DNA of 64,000 nucleotides from CAZIKF01 sp964539825 (GCA_964539825.1 CAZIKF010000026.1:5802-69801); one strand, 5' to 3'. Counted from the stretch's first letter, positions 28,601 through 36,921 are shown. Program-made: numbers and translations. The notes: generated by a model not told the origin, from the sequence alone.

Positions 28601-29609
28601 TTTTCTTTTGATTGCGGGAACGGTCCTACTGCTTACCTCTCTTGGGGATAGACGATGGCTATGGGAAGGGCTGGGATCTTTGATTCTAATCTCCATACCG
28701 TTGTATCTCATCTCAGGAGATACTGGAGACGCCCTGCTTAGCCTGGGATGTCTTTCAGGCTTCTTTTTCATGCATGCTCGAGTAAAAGGGTGGGGAAACC
28801 TGGTTTATCTCTCGGCCGCTCTGTTCGCAATGGACTATTTCTTTCTAAAACACCTGGGATTCATTCAACCCTCCGGTTATTCCTCGCTTGTTCTCCTGGG
28901 GTTGGCCCTGGGACTTGAGTATCTTTCAAGAAGGCTTCCAGAGTCCTTTGATGTTTACCGGCATCCTTTTGAAATTCTGGCCAGAATTCTCCCTCTTATC
29001 AGTGTTTTTAAGGAATTCAGCGAGTCTTCAAACCCGTGGATATTTCTTGCAGCGGGCCTTGTTTATGAGTTTCTTCAGGATACCAGCACTCTTTCTTATT
29101 CCCGCCTTCTAGGCCTGGCCTGCTATAACCTGGCTCTATATACCCTGGCTGGAAACCATGATCTCTTTTTGGAGTTGATAACCGCCTCCATGGGCTTTTC
29201 AATTCTATGGTATGCCCGTTGTATTGAAAGCAAAGTTGATAAATCCCGGCTTCAGGGCTTGAAGGTAGTCGGGAACTTTCTATTCTACTCAGGAGCTCTT
29301 TATGAGCTTGTCTTTCGTACACAATCCGAACATCTCTTCTTCTTGTGGGGTCTTTGTATCCTGGGAGGCTGGCTGGCTATCTATCTTCAAGCAAGGTTGC
29401 AGCTTTTTTCCACCCTTCTGGTGTTTTTCTTTTCGGTAATCTTTTTCGTGATTCGACAGGTTCTGCTACAGGTCTCAACGGGAATCCTTGGAATCGCGAT
29501 TCTGGGTGCCATACTCCTTGTCATAGGCGTGATTCTTGAAAAAAATAAACAGGTTCTACTGTCTTGGATTCAAAAATGGAAGGCACGCTTCCGAACTTGG
29601 AAAGATTGA
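25695..29609 (+). CDS. very large polytopic membrane protein (1304 residues)
   Basis: Residues 1-150 are soluble, with a Pro-rich stretch (PPAQTPPAEAILP). From about residue 155 to the end there are roughly thirty-five or more hydrophobic segments of 18-22 residues, with short loops. The overall form resembles DUF2339/DUF2157-type multi-pass proteins, but I cannot place it firmly in a family. No catalytic motif or cofactor site is evident. It lies 12 bases after the oxidoreductase gene and is followed by a smaller membrane protein, so the three are probably one operon. Confidence 0.75.
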   Translation: MKIHLFNGLKRVHELRERCLRNGGQYKGIDLETLHQLEKILLDQLPRISASGSTDKEREEIGQLLQENLSAYGHQPPVFSHILEVLYPEPGSRIPPAQTPPAEAILPHSGVPIPPVSSPRLKEEAQKEPDKSSGVLEKVWETFRDELSVNWFLFLGAFLLFGAGIFYTLFWWQQFQSLEQFMLTLCGLLLVASMEWGLRKGMNLIQSPRIFAGILCFSFPMVLSVHLALDPLYFFITLGGSLFLLEPLRRHYAPDFKRLLPAYLLLCLLFPLTSLVTYKFQSLLLIGSGSLFIWLIFLLQKGVQRLPWTLFLSLSWTLFCAYLPVLDPVSSGGILYLFILARVLFPRLENSAHLSFIYGAYGLNLAVCLVAGSHALLYASSLFLVYAIHRANRFDTHPLRSLLGLGLGSILWFLLPSFLELLSIQPSIQQRLFVLPFLIWFQIFWCRRWGVEGISQILVFTWFLLLGVFDYQEGLRVHCAIFAAGLFLVRQKDRRPLIDLEIGLILARGCFRELSPGFAFETLTGIFLCLACLPFARNRSWNPMSRLALVLCFLGSMKAFWHFISIGPSIDWLFWFSAFPGRQIVLPEHLVLKLVIFTITSFLLIVLERRYLAQFLHFFVLETTALIILQWLRPEFGFEFGFLFAQVFILIWMHPCWIRKFSGIRPGESTLVDSIQSYLVLLVFVGSLPGLLLSSVYALPSLLLAKAYHRAQIFYASLGLFLLSLLGLREDLVLSSSLSKISTLPAMFNHPESILASFRSGGIPLWICCVISALFLLGASKNTWTRFLVKTPFWLPGDLRIPAIGFACLALPFWLFHLSSPGLNVAILSLMMLLGLIGAFMLILDLELAGLLLIPVWLGFLWHGPLDGDGRLVEVVISLLLFLILSSRFFATDSSWKLLSLAGFLSLFVVTTEAIVNFVQQNLQIQWILALLVLGAYLYSLRIRAVWGTGLIMLCGILINTIQFSYWGPFLLIAGTVLLLTSLGDRRWLWEGLGSLILISIPLYLISGDTGDALLSLGCLSGFFFMHARVKGWGNLVYLSAALFAMDYFFLKHLGFIQPSGYSSLVLLGLALGLEYLSRRLPESFDVYRHPFEILARILPLISVFKEFSESSNPWIFLAAGLVYEFLQDTSTLSYSRLLGLACYNLALYTLAGNHDLFLELITASMGFSILWYARCIESKVDKSRLQGLKVVGNFLFYSGALYELVFRTQSEHLFFLWGLCILGGWLAIYLQARLQLFSTLLVFFFSVIFFVIRQVLLQVSTGILGIAILGAILLVIGVILEKNKQVLLSWIQKWKARFRTWKD

Positions 29610-29616
29610 TACTCAA

Positions 29617-30189
29617 ATGTCCATTGAGGCTCCTTTTCTTTCTGGCTTAATTGACCGTAAAGTTTGGCGTGATGTGGGCCCGGCGGTGCTGGGTTTAGCG
29701 TTGCCAACTTCTGTTTTCTTCACCCTTAGCTATATCTTTTACCAGTTATCTTACTGGCTCAGCTTCGGGATGGATCAGTTCATGAGGATCCTACCCCCTC
29801 TCCTTCAACTTTTCTTTTTGGGGATAGGGTCCCTGACGGTGCTGCTGTCTTGTACTTTGGCACTTGTTTGTATTTTCTATACATACAGGCAGGAAAAAGC
29901 TCCCTTCGAGGCTTGGTTTTCGTCGTGTCTGGAGCACAAATTTACGTTAGCTTTTTGTTTGTCCAGTGTTCTAGTTCTAATCAGCTTACTTGGAATCATC
30001 CATGCGGAACACATATTGAATGATGACAAATTTAAGAGATGTGTGATTAAAGTCTATGGAAGGGTCTATCGTACTAAGATGCAGTTTTTGGGATCCTGCG
30101 GCGGAATCTTCTATTTCTATGATGGAAAAGAGCCCATCTCTCTTCTGGGAGTACCCCGGAATCAGATTCAATACGTAAGATTCCTGTGA
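29617..30189 (+). CDS. hypothetical membrane protein
   Basis: I chose the ATG at 29617 (190 residues), 8 bases after the preceding stop; an earlier in-frame start lies inside the upstream gene in a different frame. About three membrane helices (LGLALPTSVFFTLSYIFYQ, LTVLLSCTLALVCIFYTY, FCLSSVLVLISLLGII) are followed by a ~45-residue polar tail. No family recognised. It is the last gene of the operon with the 1304-residue protein. Confidence 0.55.
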   Translation: MSIEAPFLSGLIDRKVWRDVGPAVLGLALPTSVFFTLSYIFYQLSYWLSFGMDQFMRILPPLLQLFFLGIGSLTVLLSCTLALVCIFYTYRQEKAPFEAWFSSCLEHKFTLAFCLSSVLVLISLLGIIHAEHILNDDKFKRCVIKVYGRVYRTKMQFLGSCGGIFYFYDGKEPISLLGVPRNQIQYVRFL

Positions 30190-30225
30190 TTATGGCTAGT
30201 TAATCTTGTAATTTATGATTACAGG
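30183..30225. terminator. possible bidirectional hairpin between convergent genes
   Basis: CCTGTGATTAT (30183-30193) can pair with ATGATTACAGG (30215-30225) using two G.T pairs. It lies across the convergent stop codons at 30187-30189 and 30196-30198. The spacer between the two genes is only six bases. No long T-run follows on either strand, so the terminator call is weak. Confidence 0.3.
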
Positions 30226-31293
30226 GTAATGGTCAGAGGGAAATCGATCGGAGTTGAAAATCTCTACCTCTCCATTAGAGCCAATCACGACTCTTTCGTC
30301 CTCGGGACGAAATTCTTCTGACGGAACATCACCTGAGTGTGTCTGATCGATATATACGTCCTTGCTTCTGTCCTTTACCCAGGGGGAAGCGAAGATATAG
30401 TCAATGCGTGAATAGAAGGTACCCAGGTAGCGGAATTTGTTTCCCGCCTTTAAGAATTTCTGGTGTTTGTAGGTGAAATTATCCTTACGCGAATAATCCA
30501 CTAGCAAGTCATAGAAAAGGACCTGCGACTTTGCGTCATAATCATATTCATAGCGGCTTTCGCCCGTAACCATTTTAATTACCGCTGAGGGATTAATATC
30601 GTTGAAATCACCCAGGAGAAAGATTTTCTTCTTTCCCGCCTGGAGAATCTCATCCATGCGCTGGCGCAGTGTGTTTGCCTGCGCGATGCGCTTCATATCA
30701 GAAGTGAAGCCACCGAGTTGTGATTTGAGATGAACTACAAGAAAGGTTAGAACTTCATTGGTTGCCTTCACCTTCAGGGAGACTTCCAGAATTCCTTTGG
30801 TCAAGGTCTGATCTTTGACAAGCACTTTGCCCTTGCGATCTAAAAGGTTTGCGGAATACCTAAGATTGGATCGTAGCTTAGATGCCTGGGCCAGTACAGT
30901 ACGATCATAAAGAAGGGCTACATCCTGACCGGTGAACGAGTCTCTACTCTCGTAATGGAGAATATTATAGTTCCGGTTCAAATAGGTATTTAGATCTTTG
31001 AGCACCCTGAGGTTTTCAACTTCCTGAAGACCTACGACATCGGGTGAGTTTCGATTGATTGCATCGGCAATTCCTTTGAGTTTAGCCGTGTAATCAGAGG
31101 GTTTAAACTCCTGGTCTTTTTCTACGTTGGGGTCGTCTTCCATGTCATAGAGAAAGTAGGTATTGAAATTCATGATTCGAAGACCTTTGGAGGTAGGGGT
31201 ATCCGGATAAAGATTTTCAAAGACTCCAACTGGAGACTTGGCCATGGAGGTGGCACTCACACAAAGCGTTAATAAGAACGGGAGCAATTTCAT
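30196..31293 (-). CDS. secreted endonuclease/exonuclease/phosphatase-fold protein
   Basis: The ATG at 31293 starts a clean signal peptide (MKLLPFLLTLCVSATSMA); a TTG at 31305 is possible, and AGGAAAGA lies upstream. The DNase I-like (EEP) superfamily motifs are in order: the first strand Asn (IMNFNTYF), the metal-binding Glu in VVGLQEVEN, the catalytic HLKSQ, LLGDFNDINP, and the terminal SDHYPV catalytic Asp-His. Family members cleave nucleic acids or phosphoesters. Secretion suggests extracellular or periplasmic DNA use or phosphate scavenging. It converges on the membrane-protein operon. Confidence 0.85.
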   Translation of the reverse strand: MKLLPFLLTLCVSATSMAKSPVGVFENLYPDTPTSKGLRIMNFNTYFLYDMEDDPNVEKDQEFKPSDYTAKLKGIADAINRNSPDVVGLQEVENLRVLKDLNTYLNRNYNILHYESRDSFTGQDVALLYDRTVLAQASKLRSNLRYSANLLDRKGKVLVKDQTLTKGILEVSLKVKATNEVLTFLVVHLKSQLGGFTSDMKRIAQANTLRQRMDEILQAGKKKIFLLGDFNDINPSAVIKMVTGESRYEYDYDAKSQVLFYDLLVDYSRKDNFTYKHQKFLKAGNKFRYLGTFYSRIDYIFASPWVKDRSKDVYIDQTHSGDVPSEEFRPEDERVVIGSNGEVEIFNSDRFPSDHYPVIINYKIN

Positions 31294-31454
31294 GGAAAAT
31301 TCCAATCTTTCCTACGTAAGGATAGGATAAGGCTCAATTCTAAAAGAGTACGAGCATGTGTCAACCCTCTTGAGGGGGTGATTCATGGTCTTTAGCGAGT
31401 CTAAGACGAACTCCAGCCAGGCAGCTCTTTGATTGTAGCGAGGTTCAATTTGTT

Positions 31455-32339
31455 CTAATGAACTGCTGCTGGGACCTTTGCCGCACAGCGAAACCCAAGG
31501 GTGTCGGCACGGTGAAGACTCGCCCCGGCTCTACGAAAGCTCCCCCGTTGGTATCCCGGAAACCGTACCCTGAAATGAGCGCCCTTTATGATTCGAAAGT
31601 CCGAATCACTGGGAGAAATATAGTTTCTGCTTTTGCGTTTAGACTCTTCTGTTTTATTAAGAACTCGGGGTAAAAGATTTCCGTCATCATCAACTTTCGC
31701 GCTATCCAGTATCCATTCAGAGACATTGCCACTCATTGAATAGACACCCTGTGAACTGATTGAGACGTTGGCCGTAAGGCTGGTTAAAGCAGGTGAGGAT
31801 CGGTCAACAGGATAGGAGATTTGAAAAGCGGTGAGTGTTCTGGAGGGTGATGAGAGCAAGGAATTGCCCCAGGGATATGTCATGGAGAGAGGGCCTCGCA
31901 GAGCATATTCCCACTGAGCCTCGGTGGGTAGGTCCATCCCTAGCCATTGGCAATAGGTGCGAGCTTCCATCCAGTTAACTGAAGTCATAGGTAAACCTGC
32001 CTGCGGGAGGTAGGCCAGGTTTTGGGTAATAGCTAAAGGACAGGCACCTGCTTTCTGACAGGTAGCGTACTGGCTTCGACTGACCTCAAAACGATCTATC
32101 CAGAAGGTACTCATTTGCACGAGCAAGGAGGGCTTTTCCTCGCGATTATGCAAAGAATCATGGGAGCCAAAGAAAAACTCCCCAGGGGGTACACTGGTCA
32201 TCACCATTGAGTCCCCTGAACGCAGTAATAAGGATTCCTCAGGGCTAGAAGACAGAATTTTGACTGCTGAAGATTCGCAGCCAATTCTGGCAATTCTCAA
32301 AAAGGGGAGGAGTAGAAGGAGCACTATCGCTGGTTTCAC
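31455..32339 (-). CDS. secreted formylglycine-generating-enzyme-like (SUMF1 fold) protein
   Basis: The 294-residue protein has a GTG start and an N-terminal hydrophobic signal. The SUMF1/FGE-sulfatase fold is shown by VPPGEFFFGSHD, DRFEVSRSQYATC, PMTSVNWMEARTYCQWLG, DLPTEAQWEYALRG, YPWGN, SMSGNVSEW and the end TLGFRCA. Where active FGE has the catalytic cysteine pair after GGSW, this protein reads KGAHFRVRFPGYQRG without those cysteines. It is therefore probably a structural or binding relative rather than a sulfatase activator. No sulfatase gene lies nearby. The start has a weak ribosome site. Confidence 0.8.
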   Translation of the reverse strand: MKPAIVLLLLLPFLRIARIGCESSAVKILSSSPEESLLLRSGDSMVMTSVPPGEFFFGSHDSLHNREEKPSLLVQMSTFWIDRFEVSRSQYATCQKAGACPLAITQNLAYLPQAGLPMTSVNWMEARTYCQWLGMDLPTEAQWEYALRGPLSMTYPWGNSLLSSPSRTLTAFQISYPVDRSSPALTSLTANVSISSQGVYSMSGNVSEWILDSAKVDDDGNLLPRVLNKTEESKRKSRNYISPSDSDFRIIKGAHFRVRFPGYQRGSFRRAGASLHRADTLGFRCAAKVPAAVH

Positions 32340-32470
32340 GGGTGCATTTTAACAAAACCCACGATATATTGAATGTTTTAGTAGTTAGTTGTCAGGACCA
32401 AGTTTTTCTGACTCGATAGCTCTCAGGACCTTGGCTGGTTCTTTTGTTCGGAATTTCACAGGGAGTGAAA

Positions 32471-32932
32471 ATGTTTATTCGATGGTTTGTTTTTTTATGG
32501 CTGGTTGGTTTCAATTTCGGATTTGATGGCCCTAAAGAAGCCTTCCTGCACTTTGAAATGGGTAATTATTTCTTGAAGGGGCAGGATTGGAAAAACGCTC
32601 TAAAGTTTTATGAAAAAGCAGAAGGAAATCTAGGGTTCGCGGATTTGGATATCGTCTTATGCCGCAATTTGGCAACGGTTCATCTTATGCTGGAAAATAA
32701 GGGGAAATCCCTGGTCACCCTCGGACGTTGCATTCAAAAAATACCTTACCCAAAAATTGAAAATTCCCAGCCTCTTAGAGAGGTTTACCAAATGTATGCC
32801 CAATTAAAGGCGGATGAAATCAATCCTAAAATCTTAAATCTGCGCAGAAACATGGTCCGCGAGCGGGCAGAAGCTTATAGGAAGCAAGAAAAAACCACTA
32901 CCGGTCCAAAATTTGGATTTCAAAAGAAATGA
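32471..32932 (+). CDS. small secreted TPR-like protein
   Basis: The ATG at 32471 has AGGGAG six bases upstream and gives 153 residues; an earlier in-frame TTG at 32444 has none. A signal sequence (RWFVFLWLVGFNFG) is followed by a helical region. One clear TPR unit, HFEMGNYFLKGQDWKNALKFYEKAE, and a probable second unit (RNLATVHLMLENKGKSLVTL) precede a charged C-terminus. A periplasmic protein-interaction role is likely. It is followed by gmhA with a seven-base gap. Confidence 0.65.
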   Translation: MFIRWFVFLWLVGFNFGFDGPKEAFLHFEMGNYFLKGQDWKNALKFYEKAEGNLGFADLDIVLCRNLATVHLMLENKGKSLVTLGRCIQKIPYPKIENSQPLREVYQMYAQLKADEINPKILNLRRNMVRERAEAYRKQEKTTTGPKFGFQKK

Positions 32933-32939
32933 GAAAATC

Positions 32940-33536
32940 ATGTTAGAAAATTCTTCATCTCAATCCGCGCTCAACGGGCTTGCCGAAGCCGGAAAAATAT
33001 TGCAGGAATTTCTTAGCCAGGAAGACCTCGGTACAAAGTTTGAATTGGCGGTTGAAATTCTCGTGAACGCTTTTGAAAAGGAGCTTCCAGTATTGTCTTG
33101 CGGTAATGGGGGCTCCACTTGTGACGCGATGCACTTTGCGGAGGAGTTTACCGGCCGTTACCGTAAGAACAGGCGCCCATTACCCGCTCTTTCAATCTCC
33201 GATCCTTCACATTTGACCTGTGTTGCCAACGACTTTGGCTATGAAGATGTGTTTTCAAGGCAGGTAGATGCCTTTGGGAAAGAGGGAGGAGCTCTGTTAG
33301 CAATCTCAACGAGCGGAAATTCAAAGAATATCCTTAAAGCCATTCAAGCGGCACAGGTAAAGAAGGTAAAGGTGATCGGATTAAGCGGCCCCACCGGCGG
33401 AGAGATGTTGAATGGTTGTGATGTTTGCTTTCAGGTACCCACAAAGAAAACAGAGCGGATTCAGGAAGTACACATCAAAATCATACATAACCTGATTGAG
33501 GCAGTGGAGCGACATCTTTTTCCGGAATTATATTAA
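32940..33536 (+). CDS. gmhA: sedoheptulose-7-phosphate isomerase (phosphoheptose isomerase)
   Basis: The ATG at 32940 gives 198 residues, close to known GmhA lengths. It is an SIS-domain protein with the GmhA pattern: LSCGNGGSTCDAMHFAEEFTGR, then ISTSGNSKNILKAIQAA, then QEVHIKIIHNLIEAVE with the metal/catalytic His. The enzyme makes D-glycero-D-manno-heptose 7-phosphate, the first step toward ADP-heptose for the LPS inner core. This supports an outer membrane with LPS. The downstream genes of the heptose pathway (hldE, gmhB) are not in this window. Confidence 0.9.
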   Translation: MLENSSSQSALNGLAEAGKILQEFLSQEDLGTKFELAVEILVNAFEKELPVLSCGNGGSTCDAMHFAEEFTGRYRKNRRPLPALSISDPSHLTCVANDFGYEDVFSRQVDAFGKEGGALLAISTSGNSKNILKAIQAAQVKKVKVIGLSGPTGGEMLNGCDVCFQVPTKKTERIQEVHIKIIHNLIEAVERHLFPELY

Positions 33537-33646
33537 TCAAGGCGCAAAAACCCACTCGGGGAGTCCGTCTCAACTTGATTCTACAAAAAAGAAAGAATTC
33601 TAATCAAAACTGTCTACTTTCTTACTGGTTCCTATAAGATAAAGTT

Positions 33647-33835
33647 ATGGACGAAAAAGATGAGGATAAAAGAAGCTTTGTCAGCATAGGGGAATCGGGG
33701 AATCTACTACGCCCTTTGACCCAAATTGAATTTCAGGGCATTCAACTCAGTTCGAATCACTCGAGTCTCTACCAGCGTTGGGAAATTTGCGATTCCAGAC
33801 ATAAGGAAGAAAAGAGTGACCCCGGCAAAGGATAG
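33647..33835 (+). CDS. small hypothetical protein coupled to the beta-helix gene
   Basis: A 62-residue polar, highly charged protein with no signal or membrane segment. Its stop at 33833-33835 is two bases before the ATG of the next gene, and AAAGGA for that gene lies inside its end, which suggests translational coupling. A possible -10 (TATAAG) lies about 15 bases before its start. No family is recognised and short length leaves it uncertain. Confidence 0.4.
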   Translation: MDEKDEDKRSFVSIGESGNLLRPLTQIEFQGIQLSSNHSSLYQRWEICDSRHKEEKSDPGKG

Positions 33836-33837
33836 CC

Positions 33838-34521
33838 ATGCGTTTAGATTTGTCCCATTATTTAGATCTTGAAGGATTTCCCTGTCTCTCTCTATTTGAG
33901 GGAGTTGAGAGCTGTTATGAAGTCTTAGGTCAGCCTCTTAAAGATTTCTGCGCAGCTCTTAAAGGCCAGGAAATCCATGGGAAAGTCATGCCTGGGGCCG
34001 TGTGTGAAGGGGATGGAATTTTCATAGGAGAGGGCTCCTGTGTAGAGCCCGGTGCTTATATTAAAGGCCCATGCTGGATAGGGTCCAACACGCAGATTCG
34101 CCATACGGCCTATTTGAGAGGAAATGTGGTTGTGGGAGATGAATGTGTGGTAGGGCATGCCACAGAGGTCAAGAATTCCATTTTTTTGAACAAGGCTAAG
34201 GCGGGTCATTTCGCCTATGTTGGAGATTCTGTTTTAGGGGTTAATGTGAACCTGGGTGCCGGAACAAAGCTCGCCAACCTGAAAGTCATTCCCTCTGATA
34301 TCATTCTTAGTTTAGACGGTGAAAAAATCCCTACGGGTCTTAGAAAGTTAGGTGCCATTTTAGGTAATGGTACTGAACTCGGGTGTAATTCAGTTACTTC
34401 GCCCGGTACAATCCTGGCCCCCTTTAGCATTGTATACCCGGCGATTTCCATCAAAGGCGCTTTTTCAAAAAAGAAAATTTTTAAGCTTTCCAATATGGTA
34501 ATGACAAAAAGAAGTGATTAA
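33838..34521 (+). CDS. left-handed beta-helix (hexapeptide) transferase-like protein
   Basis: The 227-residue protein has successive hexapeptide turns from about residue 50: IHGKVMPGAVCEGDGIFIG, SCVEPGAYIKGPCWIG, HTAYLRGNVVVGDECVVGH. This is followed by SVLGVNVNLGAGTKLANLKV, as in the C-terminal beta-helix of GlmU-type and related nucleotidyl/acyl-transferases. The N-terminal nucleotide-sugar pyrophosphorylase half is absent. An acetyltransferase or sugar-phosphate-binding role is inferred; the substrate is unknown. It follows gmhA by about 300 bases, most of it taken up by the small protein. Confidence 0.75.
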   Translation: MRLDLSHYLDLEGFPCLSLFEGVESCYEVLGQPLKDFCAALKGQEIHGKVMPGAVCEGDGIFIGEGSCVEPGAYIKGPCWIGSNTQIRHTAYLRGNVVVGDECVVGHATEVKNSIFLNKAKAGHFAYVGDSVLGVNVNLGAGTKLANLKVIPSDIILSLDGEKIPTGLRKLGAILGNGTELGCNSVTSPGTILAPFSIVYPAISIKGAFSKKKIFKLSNMVMTKRSD

Positions 34522-34542
34522 AGAAAAAATCCGTTCTAGGTG

Positions 34543-34571
34543 TTTACAAAAAATCCTTATTTCCCTATAGT
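34543..34571 (+). promoter_or_regulatory. sigma-70-like promoter
   Basis: TTTACA (34543-34548) and TATAGT (34566-34571) are separated by 17 bases. A leader of about 130 bases would follow before the ATG at 34710. The leader contains an inverted repeat, CTTCATT (34644-34650) with AATGAAG (34662-34668), loop 11. Confidence 0.55.
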
Positions 34572-34709
34572 TTTGTATGTTAGTAGGCCGAAACTTTCAA
34601 TGAGCTCTTGTCATTTCTCAAAAAATTCTTACAAAAGTATACCTTCATTGATTTGTTGTTAATGAAGAAAGTATTTTAACTAAGAATTAAGAAAATTCAG
34701 GAAGACACG

Positions 34710-35015
34710 ATGGCAAGAATATACAGGGGCGAAAGATTAGCATCTGGCGCTGTTCAGTTCTACAGGGGGGAAGAAATGGAAAACCTGAGTGTCCTCGACC
34801 GTGATCTAAGTGAGCTCTTTCTTCCAGTTGATGAAACGGAGTCCTCGGACCTCGATTCGCAGGGTCATTTGAACCTGATGAATTTCATCACGGAGGAGAT
34901 TCTCAATACGGCTGGAGTTGACCTTAGCGCCGAGGATTTGCACAAAATATTTGGCGGCGCCAAGATCTCTCAAGCTAAAGTGGCTAATTTGCCTCAAAGA
35001 GCGGCGCAGGGATAA
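34710..35015 (+). CDS. small hypothetical protein
   Basis: The 101-residue protein has AGGAAGA upstream of its ATG. The N-terminus contains two similar bits, IYRGERLASG and FYRGEEMENL, which recall the YRG motif of DUF4278-type small proteins, but the match is short. The middle is acidic and the end helical, with no signal or membrane segment. It stands alone between a long leader and a secreted-protein gene. Function unknown. Confidence 0.55.
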   Translation: MARIYRGERLASGAVQFYRGEEMENLSVLDRDLSELFLPVDETESSDLDSQGHLNLMNFITEEILNTAGVDLSAEDLHKIFGGAKISQAKVANLPQRAAQG

Positions 35016-35134
35016 ATTTTACCTAAGTTGAAAGGTCAAGCCTTAGATTTCTCACGAAGACCATCCTTCTTGAATCATACTCATGAGATATTCGTTTTAC
35101 CGAATAGTCCATGAATAGAGTGATGGAGTGAATT

Positions 35135-35821
35135 ATGAGAATCTGCACGTACCTATGGATTAGCCTGGCTTTTTACACGAGCCTCGCCGCCCAAATAGTA
35201 TCTTCCGGCGGCTACACCTTCGATGTCGACATCAAAAACCGCTACCATCGCTGGATCCATTCTGCCCGGGTTGACGCCAGGGTATCTGGTAATCGGGCTG
35301 AGATCCGAGTCAAAGCCAGAGGATATAAAGACGGACGCGTTTCGGTCAGGGTAGACTCCAAGGATAAGACTTACCGCGTAAGAATGGTTTTAGATGACCC
35401 CTGGGTTCGGTTCAGGGTTGAGGACCAGAATTCCGGCTCCATATCCCATTGGGTGAGAGAAGACGGATTTGGCGCTTTTGCGGATGAATACCAGTTTGAG
35501 GTTCGTCTCCGGGAAGATGGATTTGAGAATCTCCAGGGATCGGATGTAGAAGTTCGAATCAATGGTATTCCAGCCTGGGGAGCCCGTGTAGATGTTCGTG
35601 GGACTGGGAGCTCGCGGAGAATGAAAGTAAGATTCTACCGCCGAAACTTCTTAGGTTTCGGGATCAATATTATAGAGGTTGAAATTCCTCGAGATTCAGA
35701 ACTGGCACAAGCTCGTAAGAAACAAGTACAGAAAATTCAGTTTCTGCTACAGAATCAACCGGAAGCAAAAAATGAGATTTTAGAACAACGTCTTAAGCTT
35801 GTTCATGAATCCCTTCAATAG
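35135..35821 (+). CDS. secreted beta-rich hypothetical protein
   Basis: The 228-residue protein has a signal sequence (LWISLAFYTSLAAQ). The mature part alternates charged and hydrophobic residues as in beta-sheet proteins (RVDARVSGNRAEIRVKARGYK, KDKTYRVRMVLD) and is rich in Arg. The end is a helical region (ARKKQVQKIQFLLQNQPEA). I do not recognise a family. It precedes the GAPDH gene by 85 bases, which contain a separate promoter for GAPDH. Confidence 0.55.
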   Translation: MRICTYLWISLAFYTSLAAQIVSSGGYTFDVDIKNRYHRWIHSARVDARVSGNRAEIRVKARGYKDGRVSVRVDSKDKTYRVRMVLDDPWVRFRVEDQNSGSISHWVREDGFGAFADEYQFEVRLREDGFENLQGSDVEVRINGIPAWGARVDVRGTGSSRRMKVRFYRRNFLGFGINIIEVEIPRDSELAQARKKQVQKIQFLLQNQPEAKNEILEQRLKLVHESLQ

Positions 35822-35838
35822 TACCTTCGGACTGGTTC

Positions 35839-35847
35839 TGTTATAAT
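35839..35847 (+). promoter_or_regulatory. extended -10 promoter of gap
   Basis: TGTTATAAT is an extended -10 (TGn-TATAAT) about 60 bases before the gap start. There is no good -35, as is common with this promoter type. Confidence 0.5.
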
Positions 35848-35906
35848 CCGCCCGCTAAGTTTATCTAAGGGAAATGTGTAAAATTTTTGAGGCAAAGAGG
35901 TGAGCC

Positions 35907-36908
35907 ATGACTTTAAGAATAGGAATCAATGGATTCGGTAGAATTGGAAGGTGCTTTCTTCGGCAGGCATTGGGTTTCGAGGGCTTGGAAATTGTAGCCC
36001 TGAATGACTTAACCGATAACGCCACCCTTGCGCATTTATTGAAATACGATAGCGTTCATGGACGTTTTGACCAGGATGTGAAGGCCACGGACAAGGGACT
36101 TCTTGTGGGTGGTAAGGAAGTGGATATTTTTGCTCAAAAGGATCCTTCTGCACTGCCCTGGAACGATCTTGGAGTGGATGTAGTAATTGAATGCACAGGA
36201 CTCTTCACAACTCACGAAGCGGCCAGTAAACATATTCAGGCAGGAACTAAAAAAGTAGTCATTTCGGCTCCGTCTAAGGACGCGGATCTAACGGTAGTAA
36301 TGGGCGTGAATCATAAGGATTATGACTCCGAAACCCATCATATTATTTCCAATGCTAGCTGTACGACTAACTGCCTTGCCCCGGTGGCTAAAGTCATTGA
36401 TGATCAATTCGGGATTGAATCCGGTTTAATGACCACAATTCACTCCTATACCAATGATCAAAAAATTCTGGATCTACCCCATAAGGACTTGCGTCGAGCC
36501 CGGGCCGCCGCCGTTAATATGATTCCCACCTCTACAGGGGCCGCCAAAGCGGTCGGTCTGGTTCTGCCCCATCTCAACGGAAAGTTGACTGGTATGGCGA
36601 TTCGAGTTCCAACTCCAAATGTTTCCCTGGTTGATGTTTGTTTTGTGGTAAAGAAGGAGACTGACGCACAGACGGTTGGAAATGCGCTAAAGATGGCTTC
36701 ACAGGGCGAGTTAAAGGGATTCCTTGAATATTGTGAAGATCCCCTGGTGTCTGGTGACTTTAACGGGTCCCAATTCTCTTCTGTTGTGGATGCTTCCAGC
36801 ACCCTTGTTCAAAACGGGAATCTGGTAAAGGTACTATCCTGGTATGACAATGAAACAGGGTATTCTACCCGTCTTGTAGACTTGGTACGTACTATGTTCC
36901 AGCTCTAG
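35907..36908 (+). CDS. gap: glyceraldehyde-3-phosphate dehydrogenase, type I
   Basis: The 333-residue enzyme has the usual family length. NAD-binding INGFGRIGRCFLRQ lies at the start; the catalytic SNASCTTNC has Cys152; the HSYTNDQ and TGAAKAVG phosphate-site segments and the end SWYDNETGYSTRLVDLV are intact. It converts glyceraldehyde 3-phosphate to 1,3-bisphosphoglycerate with NAD(P) and phosphate in glycolysis or gluconeogenesis. AAAGAGGTGAGCC precedes the ATG. No phosphoglycerate kinase gene follows, unlike many gap-pgk operons. Confidence 0.97.
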   Translation: MTLRIGINGFGRIGRCFLRQALGFEGLEIVALNDLTDNATLAHLLKYDSVHGRFDQDVKATDKGLLVGGKEVDIFAQKDPSALPWNDLGVDVVIECTGLFTTHEAASKHIQAGTKKVVISAPSKDADLTVVMGVNHKDYDSETHHIISNASCTTNCLAPVAKVIDDQFGIESGLMTTIHSYTNDQKILDLPHKDLRRARAAAVNMIPTSTGAAKAVGLVLPHLNGKLTGMAIRVPTPNVSLVDVCFVVKKETDAQTVGNALKMASQGELKGFLEYCEDPLVSGDFNGSQFSSVVDASSTLVQNGNLVKVLSWYDNETGYSTRLVDLVRTMFQL

Positions 36909-36921
36909 GAAGTCAAAACTG

